Made by a program: the position numbers and the translations under genes. The notes beneath the pieces were generated by a model that was not told the origin of the DNA, did no database searches, and saw only the letters and a list, made by a program, of their open reading frames with translations. From Brevibacterium aurantiacum (GTDB taxonomy: Bacteria > Actinomycetota > Actinomycetes > Actinomycetales > Brevibacteriaceae), in the NCBI RefSeq assembly GCF_900169065.1, contig NZ_FXZB01000002.1, forward strand, positions 124,001 to 188,000: a DNA stretch of 64,000 bases. The letters are read 5' to 3'. Positions within the stretch are counted from its first letter, which is position 1. Every line of letters begins with the position of its first letter. Shown here piece by piece: positions 1 through 8,483 of the stretch.

Positions 1-1
1 G

Positions 2-724
2 GTGTTGGCCACGGTCGGCAGCCTCATCGCCGGGACACTCATGATCCTCGGCAGGATCCCGTCCGAGCGTCTCGTCACCGGCCCGTTCGCCTTCCGCAGC
101 TCTCACACACGCGTGAGGTCGCAGCTCCTGATCAGAACCACGATCCAGATCATGGTCTTCTGGGGAGTCTTCCTCATCGTCATTCCTGCGATCATCAATG
201 CGTTCGAGGAACGCTGGGACCTGTCCGTGAAGTTCCCGATCCTCGTGATCGTCGCCGGCTTCGCCCTTCTCGCCTTCGGCACCGTCCTCGGCGTGTGGTC
301 CGCACGGGCGATCGCGAACTTCGGTTCCGGTACTCCGCTGCCTTCCGCGATGGCCCACCATTTCGTCCAGCGGGGACCCTACGCCTTCGTGCGCAATCCG
401 ATGGCCATCGCCGGCATCGTCCAGGGCGTGGCGATCGGACTCTTCATCGGTTCGTGGTTGGTCATCGTCTACGCCATCGTCGGTTCGCTGCTGTGGAACT
501 GGCTGATCCGTCCGCACGAGGAGGCCGACCTGCGTCAGCGCTTCGGCGCCGAGTACGACGAGTACGCCGCTCGAGTCTCCTGCTGGATTCCGACGTTCTC
601 ACAGTCCGACGAGGACTATGACGATGAGGATCGCGACGAGAACGAGGATGAGGCCGCGGTCGCTGAGGGTCGCGCCGACGATGCCAACGCCGACGGAGCC
701 CGCGCCAAGCGCGACAACTCCTAG
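2..724 (+). CDS. Isoprenylcysteine carboxyl methyltransferase / phospholipid methyltransferase-like membrane protein
   Basis: Frame open from the window edge, 240 residues from the first GTG; the true start may lie upstream of base 1, so treat it as possibly 5'-truncated. Hydrophobic segments lie at about residues 48-68, 78-98 and 140-165. The C-terminal half has the ICMT/PEMT-type signature GPYAFVRNPMAIAGI near residues 125-139, then a stretch ending ADLRQRFGAEYDEYAARV, where this family closes its SAM pocket. These enzymes methylate isoprenylated or lipid substrates; in actinobacteria the substrate is usually unknown. The last 40 residues are an Asp/Glu-rich and Ala-rich hydrophilic tail. 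The family call is firm, the substrate is not. Confidence 0.75.
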   Translation: MLATVGSLIAGTLMILGRIPSERLVTGPFAFRSSHTRVRSQLLIRTTIQIMVFWGVFLIVIPAIINAFEERWDLSVKFPILVIVAGFALLAFGTVLGVWSARAIANFGSGTPLPSAMAHHFVQRGPYAFVRNPMAIAGIVQGVAIGLFIGSWLVIVYAIVGSLLWNWLIRPHEEADLRQRFGAEYDEYAARVSCWIPTFSQSDEDYDDEDRDENEDEAAVAEGRADDANADGARAKRDNS

Positions 725-747
725 AGCTCGTGCCCGGCCCGGCCAGG

Positions 748-813
748 ACCGGAGTAAGATTCGGCCATGACCGGAGTAGGATTCGGCCAGGACCGGAGTA
801 GGATTCGGCCATG
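748..813 (+). repeat. Three tandem 22-bp repeats ending on a start codon
   Basis: Three head-to-tail 22-bp units at 748-769, 770-791 and 792-813, each beginning ACCGGAGTARGATTCGG; they differ at only two positions. The last three bases of unit 3 are the ATG of the DUF1905-type gene. Each unit carries a GGAG (possible ribosome binding site) and TAGGAT or TAAGAT (a plausible -10 hexamer), so the array may multiply promoter or translation signals. Confidence 0.85.
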
Positions 814-1242
814 GTCACCTTCAGCACAACTCTCCTGCAGCTGGGCAACAACGTCGGCATCGAGGTGCCCGAGGACATCGTGCTCGGCTTCGGAGTCGGC
901 AAGCGGGTCCCGGTCATCGTCACGATCGCCGGGTACTCCTACCCCTCGACCACTGCGGTGATGGGTGGGAAGCTCCTGCTGCCGTTGGCCAAAGAGCATC
1001 GCGAGGCGAGCGGTGTCTCCGGCGGCGAGACTCATGAAGTCACGCTGACCCACGACACCTCGTCCCGCGAGACTCCGGTTCCCGATGACCTCGCCGAGGC
1101 GCTCGGCACTGCCGGTGTCCGTGAGGTCTTCGATGGGCTGGCTCCGTCGAAGCGCAAGGAGCATGTGCGGCAGGTCGAATCGGCCAAGGCCGAGGCCACA
1201 CGGGAGCGTCGGATCGCGAAGATCGTCGACTCCCTGGGATGA
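811..1242 (+). CDS. YdeI/OmpD-associated (DUF1905-type) protein
   Basis: 143 residues. The N-terminal half is a small beta-rich DUF1905 domain (VGKRVPVIVTIAGYSY near residues 30-45). The C-terminal part has the YdeI/OmpD-associated pattern: VPDDLAEAL, FDGLAPSKRKEHVRQVESAK, then a basic stretch TRERRIAKIVDSL. These proteins are small and cytoplasmic and their biochemical role is not established. The ATG is formed by the last unit of a 22-bp tandem repeat, with GGAG 12 bases upstream. It converges on the VOC gene downstream. Confidence 0.8.
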   Translation: MVTFSTTLLQLGNNVGIEVPEDIVLGFGVGKRVPVIVTIAGYSYPSTTAVMGGKLLLPLAKEHREASGVSGGETHEVTLTHDTSSRETPVPDDLAEALGTAGVREVFDGLAPSKRKEHVRQVESAKAEATRERRIAKIVDSLG

Positions 1243-1308
1243 ACACCCTCCGCTGACTGATCGGCACTCCCGAGTCTGTCCGGCCTCGAAATGTCCTGCC
1301 TCGCAGAC

Positions 1309-1689
1309 TCAGCCCGCGTCGTGCATCGTCACCGCATAGCCATCGGGATCGACGAAGGTGAACGTCAGGCCGAAGGGACTCGGCGCTGGTCCCCGCAGAA
1401 TCTCCACACCGGCCGCGACGAGGCTGTCGTGCAGCGCCTGTGAATCATCGCAGTTGAACCACAGCGCCACCCCGGTGCCGGGACGATCGATGGAGTCGAG
1501 ATCGACGTCGGGCAATGGCTCACGCACGGCGAACGGTATCGGCGATGTCGCGAAGACCACCGCTCCGGGTGGCCCCGCAGGCGCCCGCGGCAGCCCGATC
1601 GTCTGCTCGTAGAATTCGGCCGACTTCTCCAGGTCTCGCACCTGCAGTGCGAGGAAATCCGGTCCTGTCACAGTCATGATCGTTCCCAT
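1309..1689 (-). CDS. VOC family (glyoxalase/bleomycin-resistance fold) protein
   Basis: 126 residues from the first ATG; a second in-frame ATG at 1677 (MTVTGPDFLALQV) is preceded by GGGAAC and could be the true start. One VOC module: an N-terminal beta strand FLALQVRDLEKSAEFYEQTIGL and a C-terminal GLTFTFVDPDGYAVTMHDAG typical of a metal-site strand. VOC proteins include dioxygenases, glyoxalases and drug-binding proteins; the substrate cannot be read here. It is transcribed divergently from a MarR regulator, with a strong palindrome between them, so MarR control is likely. Confidence 0.8.
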   Translation of the reverse strand: MGTIMTVTGPDFLALQVRDLEKSAEFYEQTIGLPRAPAGPPGAVVFATSPIPFAVREPLPDVDLDSIDRPGTGVALWFNCDDSQALHDSLVAAGVEILRGPAPSPFGLTFTFVDPDGYAVTMHDAG

Positions 1690-1716
1690 CTCTTGCCATT
1701 CAGTTGCATGTCAGTG

Positions 1717-1743
1717 TTCTGACATAACCAATGTATGTCAGAA
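1717..1743. promoter_or_regulatory. MarR operator palindrome between the VOC and MarR genes
   Basis: Perfect 10-bp inverted repeat TTCTGACATA (1717-1726) and TATGTCAGAA (1734-1743) with a 7-bp spacer; a further half-site ATGTCAG lies at 1708-1714. It sits 8 bp before the MarR ATG and about 27 bp before the VOC start, where it could block both promoters. MarR proteins typically bind such 16-27 bp palindromes. Confidence 0.7.
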
Positions 1744-1750
1744 TACTTAC

Positions 1751-2239
1751 ATGAGTCAAGAGATGCAGTCGCAGCAGTCCCAATCACCCCAGGCGCTGGA
1801 GGCGATGATCGGATATCAGCTCAAGCACCTGCAGTCGGTGCTGCGCTCACGCATGGACGAGACGCTACGGCCCCTGGGACTCTCAACGCCGCAGTACGCC
1901 TGCCTCGAACTGCTGCGCCGAGCCCCGGGCGCATCGAACTCGGAACTTGCTCGCGGCGCCTTCGTCACGCGACAGACGATGAATACGCTGCTGAAGGGCC
2001 TGCAGGATCGTGGCCTGGTGACGAGAGCAACGAAGGCCGAAACCGGCAGAGCTCTGCCGACGACCCTGACCGCGGAGGGAGGCAAGGCCCTCGATCAGGC
2101 GGTCGAACGAGTTGAACGGATCTCGGCACTCATGGTCTCTTCGCTCGATGAGGAACTGAAGGGCCACCTCGGCGAGGCTCTCGATCTGTGCATCGGAGCC
2201 CTCGAGAGCGAGGACACGAGAAGCCCACACGAGGGCTGA
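1751..2239 (+). CDS. MarR family transcriptional regulator
   Basis: 162 residues from the ATG at 1751; a longer frame upstream would read through the operator and was not used. Winged helix-turn-helix: QYACLELLRRAPGASNSELA (helices 2-3), VTRQTMNTLLKGLQDRGLVTR (recognition helix), and a wing TGRALPTTLTAEGGKAL, flanked by the dimerisation helices. MarR dimers usually repress a divergent gene and release on binding a small phenolic or oxidant ligand. The obvious target is the divergent VOC gene and its own promoter through the palindrome at 1717-1743. Confidence 0.88.
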   Translation: MSQEMQSQQSQSPQALEAMIGYQLKHLQSVLRSRMDETLRPLGLSTPQYACLELLRRAPGASNSELARGAFVTRQTMNTLLKGLQDRGLVTRATKAETGRALPTTLTAEGGKALDQAVERVERISALMVSSLDEELKGHLGEALDLCIGALESEDTRSPHEG

Positions 2240-2259
2240 GGTCGTCGAGGTGATCGTCC

Positions 2260-2727
2260 TCAGCGTACGACGCGCTCGACCTCTTCCGGTTCGTCACGCT
2301 CGGGCAGCAGAACCATGATGAGAAGGGCGAGGACGGCACCGATCCCGGCTCCGAGCGTGTTCGTGATGAGATCGCTGATCGTACCGAAGCGGGTCGGCGA
2401 GAGCAGGGTCACCTGGGCTCCCTCGATCAGGCAGGTGAAGGCCGCGCCCGCCGCCCAGCCGACCCACCAGCGCCTACGCCCCATATGCAGGGCGAGCAGG
2501 AACCCGAACGGGACGAACATGGCGACGTTCGCCAGCTTCTCGACGAGCGTATAGGTCAGCCATGACGTCACCTGATGATCGGCGAAGAACTGGAGCAGCC
2601 TGCCGATCGGACCTTCTGGGCTGACGTCGAGCTGGTAAGGAGTCAGCGTCATGAAGCCGATGAAGACGGTGTAGAGGATCAGCAGCACCAGGGGCATATC
2701 GCCCATTCGTCTCTGCCCACTCGTCAT
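2260..2727 (-). CDS. VanZ family membrane protein
   Basis: 155 residues from ATG 2727; ATG 2706 is an alternative start. Four hydrophobic segments are seen: VLLILYTVFIGFMTL, LANVAMFVPFGFLLAL, WWVGWAAGAAFTCLIEGAQV and NTLGAGIGAVLALLIMVLL. The TPYQLDVSP motif after TM1, the NVAMFVPFGF segment and the SDLITNTLGAGIGA segment are VanZ-like hallmarks. VanZ proteins relate to glycopeptide tolerance in enterococci, but in actinobacteria this lone domain has no known role. It converges on the marR gene with a gap of only 20 bp. Confidence 0.78.
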   Translation of the reverse strand: MTSGQRRMGDMPLVLLILYTVFIGFMTLTPYQLDVSPEGPIGRLLQFFADHQVTSWLTYTLVEKLANVAMFVPFGFLLALHMGRRRWWVGWAAGAAFTCLIEGAQVTLLSPTRFGTISDLITNTLGAGIGAVLALLIMVLLPERDEPEEVERVVR

Positions 2728-2846
2728 GCGATTCAGACTACCGCCGATGCCCCACGACGGCGCCCGGATTGCGGTATCCCGCAACCCGGCTCATAAGCCG
2801 TTCAGCTCGCAAATCGAGCACACGACTGCCGATCGAACCCATGACG

Positions 2847-2881
2847 AGGGGCCGCCTCGCTGCTTCAGCGAAACGGCCCCT
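2847..2881 (-). terminator. Nested hairpin downstream of the alcohol dehydrogenase gene
   Basis: Outer arms AGGGGCCG (2847-2854) and CGGCCCCT (2874-2881) enclose a second stem CGCTG/CAGCG (2858-2862 and 2866-2870). It lies about 60 bp past the stop of the minus-strand dehydrogenase gene. No clear T-run follows, so intrinsic termination is probable but not certain. Confidence 0.45.
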
Positions 2882-2908
2882 GAACCTCACCAGACGGTCA
2901 CATAGATC

Positions 2909-2940
2909 GTCGGTCAGTCCGGCTGTCGGTCAGTCCGACT
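2909..2940. repeat. 16-bp tandem duplication
   Basis: Two adjacent copies (2909-2924 and 2925-2940) of GTCGGTCAGTCCGRCT, differing at one base, immediately after the stop codon of the dehydrogenase gene. Probably a replication-slippage duplication. Confidence 0.7.
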
Positions 2941-2941
2941 C

Positions 2942-4027
2942 TCAAACGAGAGCGGTCACCTCGGCGCCTTCGAATGTGGCGGTGTCGATGACGGCACGGA
3001 AGTACACGTCACCGGCGACGACGCGATCGTAGGTCTCATCCGCCTTGTCGATGCTCACGGTCTCGATCTTCGCTGCGATGTCGTGCTTCGCGCAGAAGTC
3101 GAGCATCTCCTGGGTCTCGGCGATGCCGCCGATCATCGACCCGGCCAGCACTTTGGCGCCGCCGATCACGGAGGCGAAGGACAGCGGCTGCTTCTCCGGA
3201 GGCATACCGACGACGGTCATGACCCCGCGAGGCTTGAGCAGGCTCAGGTACTTGTCGACGGGAATGTCGGCGCTGATCGTGTTGAGGATGAGGTCGAACT
3301 CTCCGCGGTGGTCACTGAAGAAGTCATCCTCAGTTGTCGCGAGCATCTGCTTCGCGCCGAGCTCGAGTGCTGCCTTCTCCTTGTTCAGGGTGCGGGAAAG
3401 GACGGTGACGTCGGCGCCCATGGCGACGGCGATCTGGACGCCCATGTGGCCGAGTCCGCCGAGTCCCAGAATGGCGACCTTCTTGGGTGCGCCGTCCTTG
3501 GTCTCGCCTGCGCCCCAGCGGTTGAGTGGTGCGTAGGTGGTGATGCCGGCGCAGAGCAGCGGGGCCGCGACATCGAAGTCGAGAGCGTCGGGGATACGGC
3601 AGACAAAGCGTTCGTTGACGACGACTTTCTCGGCGTAGCCGCCCTGTGTGATGGTGTCGTCGACGTCGGTGGAGTTGTAGGTGCCGACCTGGCCGTTGAG
3701 GCAGTTCTGCTCCTGCCCAGCCCGGCATTCCTCGCACTCTCCACACGAGTTGACCATGCAGCCCACGCCCACGCGGTCGCCGACCTTCCAGTCGGTGACA
3801 TCGGAACCGACGGCCTCGACGACGCCGGCGATCTCGTGGCCGACGGTCAGGGGGAAGTGCGCCTCGCCCCATTCGTTGCGGATGGTGTGGATGTCGCTGT
3901 GGCAGATTCCGGCGGCCTTGATGTCGATGACCACGTCATCGGGCCTGGGGTCGCGGCGTTCGATGTTGGCAACCTTGAACGGCTGGTCGGGGCCGGTCTT
4001 CTGCAGTGCCTTGACGGTGAAAGTCAT
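2942..4027 (-). CDS. Zinc-dependent NAD(P)-type alcohol dehydrogenase (CAD/YahK-like)
   Basis: 361 residues, full length for the medium-chain dehydrogenase family. Catalytic zinc ligands lie in GICHSDIHT (Cys/His, about residues 41-48) and GHEIAG (His about 63). Structural zinc cysteines are in NSCGECEECRAGQEQNC near residues 93-109. The Rossmann motif is LGLGGLGHMG near 185-194. The HSD motif and overall arrangement match the cinnamyl/aryl alcohol dehydrogenase (CAD) branch (YahK/AdhC-like), usually NADPH-linked and active on broad aldehydes. Start ATG follows AGAGGAGTTTTC. No operon partner is obvious. Confidence 0.9.
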   Translation of the reverse strand: MTFTVKALQKTGPDQPFKVANIERRDPRPDDVVIDIKAAGICHSDIHTIRNEWGEAHFPLTVGHEIAGVVEAVGSDVTDWKVGDRVGVGCMVNSCGECEECRAGQEQNCLNGQVGTYNSTDVDDTITQGGYAEKVVVNERFVCRIPDALDFDVAAPLLCAGITTYAPLNRWGAGETKDGAPKKVAILGLGGLGHMGVQIAVAMGADVTVLSRTLNKEKAALELGAKQMLATTEDDFFSDHRGEFDLILNTISADIPVDKYLSLLKPRGVMTVVGMPPEKQPLSFASVIGGAKVLAGSMIGGIAETQEMLDFCAKHDIAAKIETVSIDKADETYDRVVAGDVYFRAVIDTATFEGAEVTALV

Positions 4028-4192
4028 GAAAACTCCTCTGTGCGGTGACGACTCCGGATGCTGCGGCGGCTCTGTTTCGGGGCCGCCGACACCTTACATG
4101 CAGCACTGATTATCTGTCGCCTATTCCGGGCCCTCCCGTGATCTCTGCAACAGACGATCGTTCAGGACCAGTCGCAGCCCCGTCGCCGCCCC

Positions 4193-6034
4193 CTAGTCCT
4201 TGGCTGCCCGCTCGGAGATCGTGAGGTCGAGAGGGAAGTCCACGGGCGCATTGCCGAATAGGAGTGTCCCCGCCGAGGCGGCCGCTTCCCTGATCGCCTC
4301 CGCTGCGGCTTCGGCGTGCTGGGCCGGCGCGTGCACGATGACCTCATCGTGGAGGAAGAACACCAGGTGAGCGCGTCGGGAGAACACCGGACCCGAGGCA
4401 TCGGCGACGTGCCCCATCGTCTCCCCCGCCGAGGTGGTTCCCCCATCACCATCAACCGCCGAGGTTGTCCCCGGGTTCCCGTCATCGATGGCCGGCAACT
4501 GTGACAGCCGCAGTCTCAGGTCGGCCAGCCAGGCCAGGGCCCATTCGGCCGCGGTTCCCTGGACGACGAAGTTGCGGGTGAAGCGTCCCTGGTCACCGGC
4601 GGCGCGACGGGCCCGGTTCTCATCGGCAGGCGTGGCGTCGAACTGGTTCGCCGCCGACTGAACGCGGCGCCACCCTTCACCTGGCACCGGTGAGGTTCGG
4701 CCCAGCCAAGTGGACACGACCCCTCCGGCGGCCCCCACCTCGGCGGCGGAATCAACCAAGCCCATGGCGGCGGGAAAACTGGTGCGCAGTCGCGGCACGA
4801 GCCTGCCGCTGTCACCGGTCGTGGACCCGTACATGGCGCCGAGCACGGCGATCTTCGCCTCCTGCCTGGTCGCGACGATGCCTTCGTCGACAAGACCCGA
4901 GTACAGGTCGCGACCTCGGCCAGCTTCGGCCATGGCCCGGTCCCCCGACATGGCGGCGAGCGCCCGCGGCTCCAGCTGGGCGACATCGGCCGAGATCAGC
5001 CGCCATCCGGGGTCGGCGCGCAGGGCGGGTCGCAGTTGGCGAGGAATCTGAAGTGCACCACCGCCGCTGGCCGCCCAGCGCCCGGTGACGACTCCCCCGG
5101 GAACATAGACGGGACGGTAGCGGCCCTCGCTGACCCATTCGTCGAGCCACGCCCACCCGTTGGCGGAGAGCAGACGGGACTGCTTCTTGTACTCCAGCAG
5201 GGGCGCGATCGCCGCGTGGTTGCTCTCCTGCAGCTCCCATTTCGAGGTCGAGGCGACGTTGATTCCGGCCGCGTGCAGGGAATGGAGGAGTTTGACGTGG
5301 GAGTCGAGATTGGCTCGCGGGTCACCGAGGGCGGCCCGCACCTGCTCGGCCACGGCGAGCATCTTGGCAGGCTTCGCGTCCCGTGCAGGACGGGGCCCGA
5401 GTTCCTCGGCGAGGATCCGATCGTGCTCGGCGATGTCCCAGGGCACCCCGGCGGCCTGCATCTCTGCGGCCACGAGTCCACCGGCTGATTCTGCCGCGAG
5501 CAGCAGACGCAGCCGGCCGGGATCGGAGGCAGTCTGCAGGGCGGTGGACTGACGTGCGAATTCGGCGAGCGCGGACTCGATGTCGTGCGGGACCGTTTTG
5601 ATGTGGCTGCGTCGTTCGGTGACCTCGAAGAGCGCCTCCGCCTCGGGTGCGGTCGGTGCGCTCACCGGGCCCGCGTCCCATTCTTCGGCGCTTGCGACGG
5701 CGTTTCGGTCGGCCACGAGTTCCGAGCGCATGAGGATCGCGTGGGTCAGCCGCAGGTCATAGCAGCGCTCGATCTGCACGCCGGCAGCCAGCAGGGCCGG
5801 GTACCAGTTGGGAGTGTCACTGAAGACCCACCTCGGCCGGCCCTGTGCTTCCCGTTCGCGGACGAACGTGGGCAGCTCATCCGCGCCGAGGTGGTGGTTG
5901 CCGATCCGCTGTCTGGCGTCGTCGAGGTCGACGACGGCGATCATCGAACCCATGCCGCGAACGCCGCCGAGGGCGCTGTCGGGAGCACGCCCGATCACGC
6001 ACCACGCAGGCACGGCAGCGCTTGGGTTGGTCAT
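4193..6034 (-). CDS. Pol I-like DNA polymerase with a degenerate 3'-5' exonuclease region
   Basis: 613 residues, the size of the actinobacterial proteins annotated bifunctional 3'-5' exonuclease/DNA polymerase; no 5' nuclease domain. Family A palm motifs are seen: motif A SADVAQLEPRALAAMSGD (catalytic Asp present, Ile-Glu changed to Leu-Glu-Pro), the O-helix-like QEAKIAVLGAMYGSTTG, and motif C FFLHDEVIVHA. The N-terminal 200 residues (WVFSDTPNWYPALLAAG and following) do not show a clear DEDD exonuclease set. A low-complexity insertion with two GTTSA runs near residues 520-550 is encoded partly by the recurrent CGCCGAGGTGG 11-mer. Role is probably repair synthesis; not the replicative PolA. 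Confidence 0.85.
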   Translation of the reverse strand: MTNPSAAVPAWCVIGRAPDSALGGVRGMGSMIAVVDLDDARQRIGNHHLGADELPTFVREREAQGRPRWVFSDTPNWYPALLAAGVQIERCYDLRLTHAILMRSELVADRNAVASAEEWDAGPVSAPTAPEAEALFEVTERRSHIKTVPHDIESALAEFARQSTALQTASDPGRLRLLLAAESAGGLVAAEMQAAGVPWDIAEHDRILAEELGPRPARDAKPAKMLAVAEQVRAALGDPRANLDSHVKLLHSLHAAGINVASTSKWELQESNHAAIAPLLEYKKQSRLLSANGWAWLDEWVSEGRYRPVYVPGGVVTGRWAASGGGALQIPRQLRPALRADPGWRLISADVAQLEPRALAAMSGDRAMAEAGRGRDLYSGLVDEGIVATRQEAKIAVLGAMYGSTTGDSGRLVPRLRTSFPAAMGLVDSAAEVGAAGGVVSTWLGRTSPVPGEGWRRVQSAANQFDATPADENRARRAAGDQGRFTRNFVVQGTAAEWALAWLADLRLRLSQLPAIDDGNPGTTSAVDGDGGTTSAGETMGHVADASGPVFSRRAHLVFFLHDEVIVHAPAQHAEAAAEAIREAAASAGTLLFGNAPVDFPLDLTISERAAKD

Positions 6035-6110
6035 ACCTCAACACTACTGCGAGGGGCGGACGTGGCTGTGCTCCCCCGAGTCTCTCCCCGCGAGGAGTCG
6101 ACGAGAGGCC

Positions 6111-8483
6111 CTAGCTCCGGCTCGCGTCGAGGGCCGCTCGTACGATCGAGTCGACATCGATCCCGTGATAGCGGTAGACGTCGTCGATATCGCCGGACTG
6201 ACCGAAACTGCTCACCCCGAGCGCGACATGGTCGACCTTGTTGATCGTGGCGAGGAACGACAGCGTGTGCGGGTGGCCGTCGAGGAGGGTGACCATCGGC
6301 ACGGCGCGCTCGGCGGGGAACACCTGGTCGAGGATCCACTCGGATCCCGGACCGGCAGCAGAGACACCAGCTCCTGCACCAGGCGAGCGATTCCCCTGCG
6401 CAGCCCGCAGCGCCCGATAGAGCAGACCGGGGCTGGTCACGCACACGACATCGGCGTCGATGCCCATTGCTTCGAGGCGGTCTGCTGCGGCCAGGGTCTC
6501 TGTCATCATGGCACCCATACCCACGAGCTGGACTCGCGGCTGCTTCGTCGCCCGCAGCCGGAATCCTCCGGCGATGACCTGCTCCCGACGACGCCGACGC
6601 GCCACCGGATCGCTCGGCACCTCGGCCAGGGACTGGTCGACCGCCCGGGTCGACAGGCGCAGGTAGGCCGATTCACCATCAGGCCTGCCCAAGCGCGTGA
6701 TGGAGTGGAGCAGGGTCCACTCGACGTCCTGGGCGAACGCGGGCTCATAGGTCACCAGACCCGGCACCTCCATGCCCGTCGAGGGGGTCGTGATCGACTG
6801 ATGCGCACCGCCTTCGGGTGCCAGCGTGACCCCGGACGGAGTGCCGACGAGGATCGACTGTCCACCCGCATACATGCCGAAGGTCCACGGCTCGAGGGCA
6901 CGGTTGACGAAGGGGTCGTACATCACGCCGATCGGGAAGAGCGGCTCTCCCCACCGGCTCCAGGTCGCACCGAGCTCCCCGAGCAGACCGACCAGGTTCG
7001 TCTCGGCGATGCCCAGTTCCATGTGCTGGCCCTGTTCCGATTCGTTCCACTGCAGGATCGTCTCGGCGTCATCGGCGAACCAGTTGCGGCCGGCTTCGGA
7101 ACTCCACACCCCGACCTTGTTGACCCATCCGCCGAGGTTGGTCGTCGATGACACATCGGGACTGACCGTGACCACCCGGCGGGCCGTCTCCGGTGACTGC
7201 CGACTGAGGTCCATGAGAACGCGGCCCAGCGCGGCCTGCGACGAGGAGGTGCCCTTGTGCGCCCGCTCGAGATCACGCGGCAGCTCGCTCTCGGCAGCAC
7301 GAGGGAACTCCGGTCGCGCCAGTCGCTTCGCACTCACCTCGATGATCTCTCCGGCGGCAGAATCGTGGTCGAACCTGGTCCACGGTGCCTGTGTGTCCTG
7401 GCCGCTGCGCCGGGCCAAAGCACCGTATTCCTCATCGCTGATGAGCGCGGAGTGGTTCTGCGGGTGGCCGGAGCTCGGCAGACCGAACCCCTTGATCGTG
7501 TACGCAATGATGGCCGTCGGCTTCGAATCGTCGATCCGCGCGAAGGCGTCGAGGAGCGCGGGAATGTCATGGCCGCCGAGGTTTCTGATCGCATCCGTCA
7601 ATGTGGCGTCATCGAGGCTGCCCACCAGATCCCGCAGGGCCTGGGCGTCCTCCCCCTCACCGGGCAATCGCTCGCGCAGCTCGGCGGCGGTGCATCGCAG
7701 CAGACGCTGGTATTCGGGGTTCGACATCGTCAGGATCCGCTGTCTCAGCTCAGGACCACAGGGTCGGGCGAAGAGTTCGTCGAGCAGGCGTCCGAACTTC
7801 ACGGTGATCACCTGCCAGCCGGCGGCGTCGAACATCGCTTCGATGCGCCCGGCGGCGATATCGGGGATCACGCGGTCCAGTGACTGGCGGTTGAGGTCGA
7901 CGATCCAGACGATTTCGCCGAGGTGTTTGACGTCGGGGTCAATGACGGCCTCCCACACGGCACCCTCGTCGAGTTCCGCGTCTCCAACCAGGGAGTACTG
8001 TCGCCCGAGGCCGATGGGTTTCAGCGTCGAATCGACGTAGCGTCGGGCGATCGAGCCCCAGATGGGTGCCGTGGCTCCGATGCCGACGGAACCGGTGGAG
8101 TAGTCGGCTGGAACCGGGTCCTTGGTGCGACTCGGGTAGCTCTGCAGACCGCCGAAGGCCCGCAAGGAGGTCATGTCTGCTTCGTCGAGTTCACCGAAGA
8201 GGTAGTTGATGGCGTGCCAGACGGGGCTGGCATGCGGTTTGATGCTCACCCGGTCTTCGGCGCGCAGTTCGTGGAACCACAGTGCGGTCATAATCGTGGC
8301 GATCGAGGCGCATGAGGCCTGGTGTCCGCCGACCTTGAGCCCGCTGCGGTTGGGACGCACGCGATTGGCATGGTGGATGATCGAGGTCGACAGCCACAGA
8401 ATCCGATCGTGGATCTCATCGAGGGTCTCGAACGTCGAGGCTTCTGAGGCGGTGTTGATGTCTGTGTCTGTATCGATGGTCAC
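6111..8483 (-). CDS. Homodimeric pyruvate dehydrogenase E1 (AceE)-like transketolase-family enzyme
   Basis: 790 residues from GTG 8483, chosen because GGGAGG ends 6 nt upstream; an upstream ATG lacks a site. Thiamine-diphosphate enzyme: N-terminal GLKVGGHQASCASIATIMTA (AceE-like), the cofactor region GDAELDEGAVWEA...WIVDLNRQSLD, and a C-terminal pyrimidine domain with ELGIAETNLVGLLGELG. AceE has GDGE where this has GDAE, and AceE is about 100 residues longer, so the substrate may not be pyruvate. No E2 or E3 gene is nearby. The divergent Lrp-type gene and a structured leader suggest amino-acid- or ketoacid-responsive control. Confidence 0.8.
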   Translation of the reverse strand: MTIDTDTDINTASEASTFETLDEIHDRILWLSTSIIHHANRVRPNRSGLKVGGHQASCASIATIMTALWFHELRAEDRVSIKPHASPVWHAINYLFGELDEADMTSLRAFGGLQSYPSRTKDPVPADYSTGSVGIGATAPIWGSIARRYVDSTLKPIGLGRQYSLVGDAELDEGAVWEAVIDPDVKHLGEIVWIVDLNRQSLDRVIPDIAAGRIEAMFDAAGWQVITVKFGRLLDELFARPCGPELRQRILTMSNPEYQRLLRCTAAELRERLPGEGEDAQALRDLVGSLDDATLTDAIRNLGGHDIPALLDAFARIDDSKPTAIIAYTIKGFGLPSSGHPQNHSALISDEEYGALARRSGQDTQAPWTRFDHDSAAGEIIEVSAKRLARPEFPRAAESELPRDLERAHKGTSSSQAALGRVLMDLSRQSPETARRVVTVSPDVSSTTNLGGWVNKVGVWSSEAGRNWFADDAETILQWNESEQGQHMELGIAETNLVGLLGELGATWSRWGEPLFPIGVMYDPFVNRALEPWTFGMYAGGQSILVGTPSGVTLAPEGGAHQSITTPSTGMEVPGLVTYEPAFAQDVEWTLLHSITRLGRPDGESAYLRLSTRAVDQSLAEVPSDPVARRRRREQVIAGGFRLRATKQPRVQLVGMGAMMTETLAAADRLEAMGIDADVVCVTSPGLLYRALRAAQGNRSPGAGAGVSAAGPGSEWILDQVFPAERAVPMVTLLDGHPHTLSFLATINKVDHVALGVSSFGQSGDIDDVYRYHGIDVDSIVRAALDASRS

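Noticed and set aside
2260..2784. Longer start for the VanZ-like gene at TTG 2784
   Set aside because: No ribosome site and an intergenic-like composition before ATG 2727.
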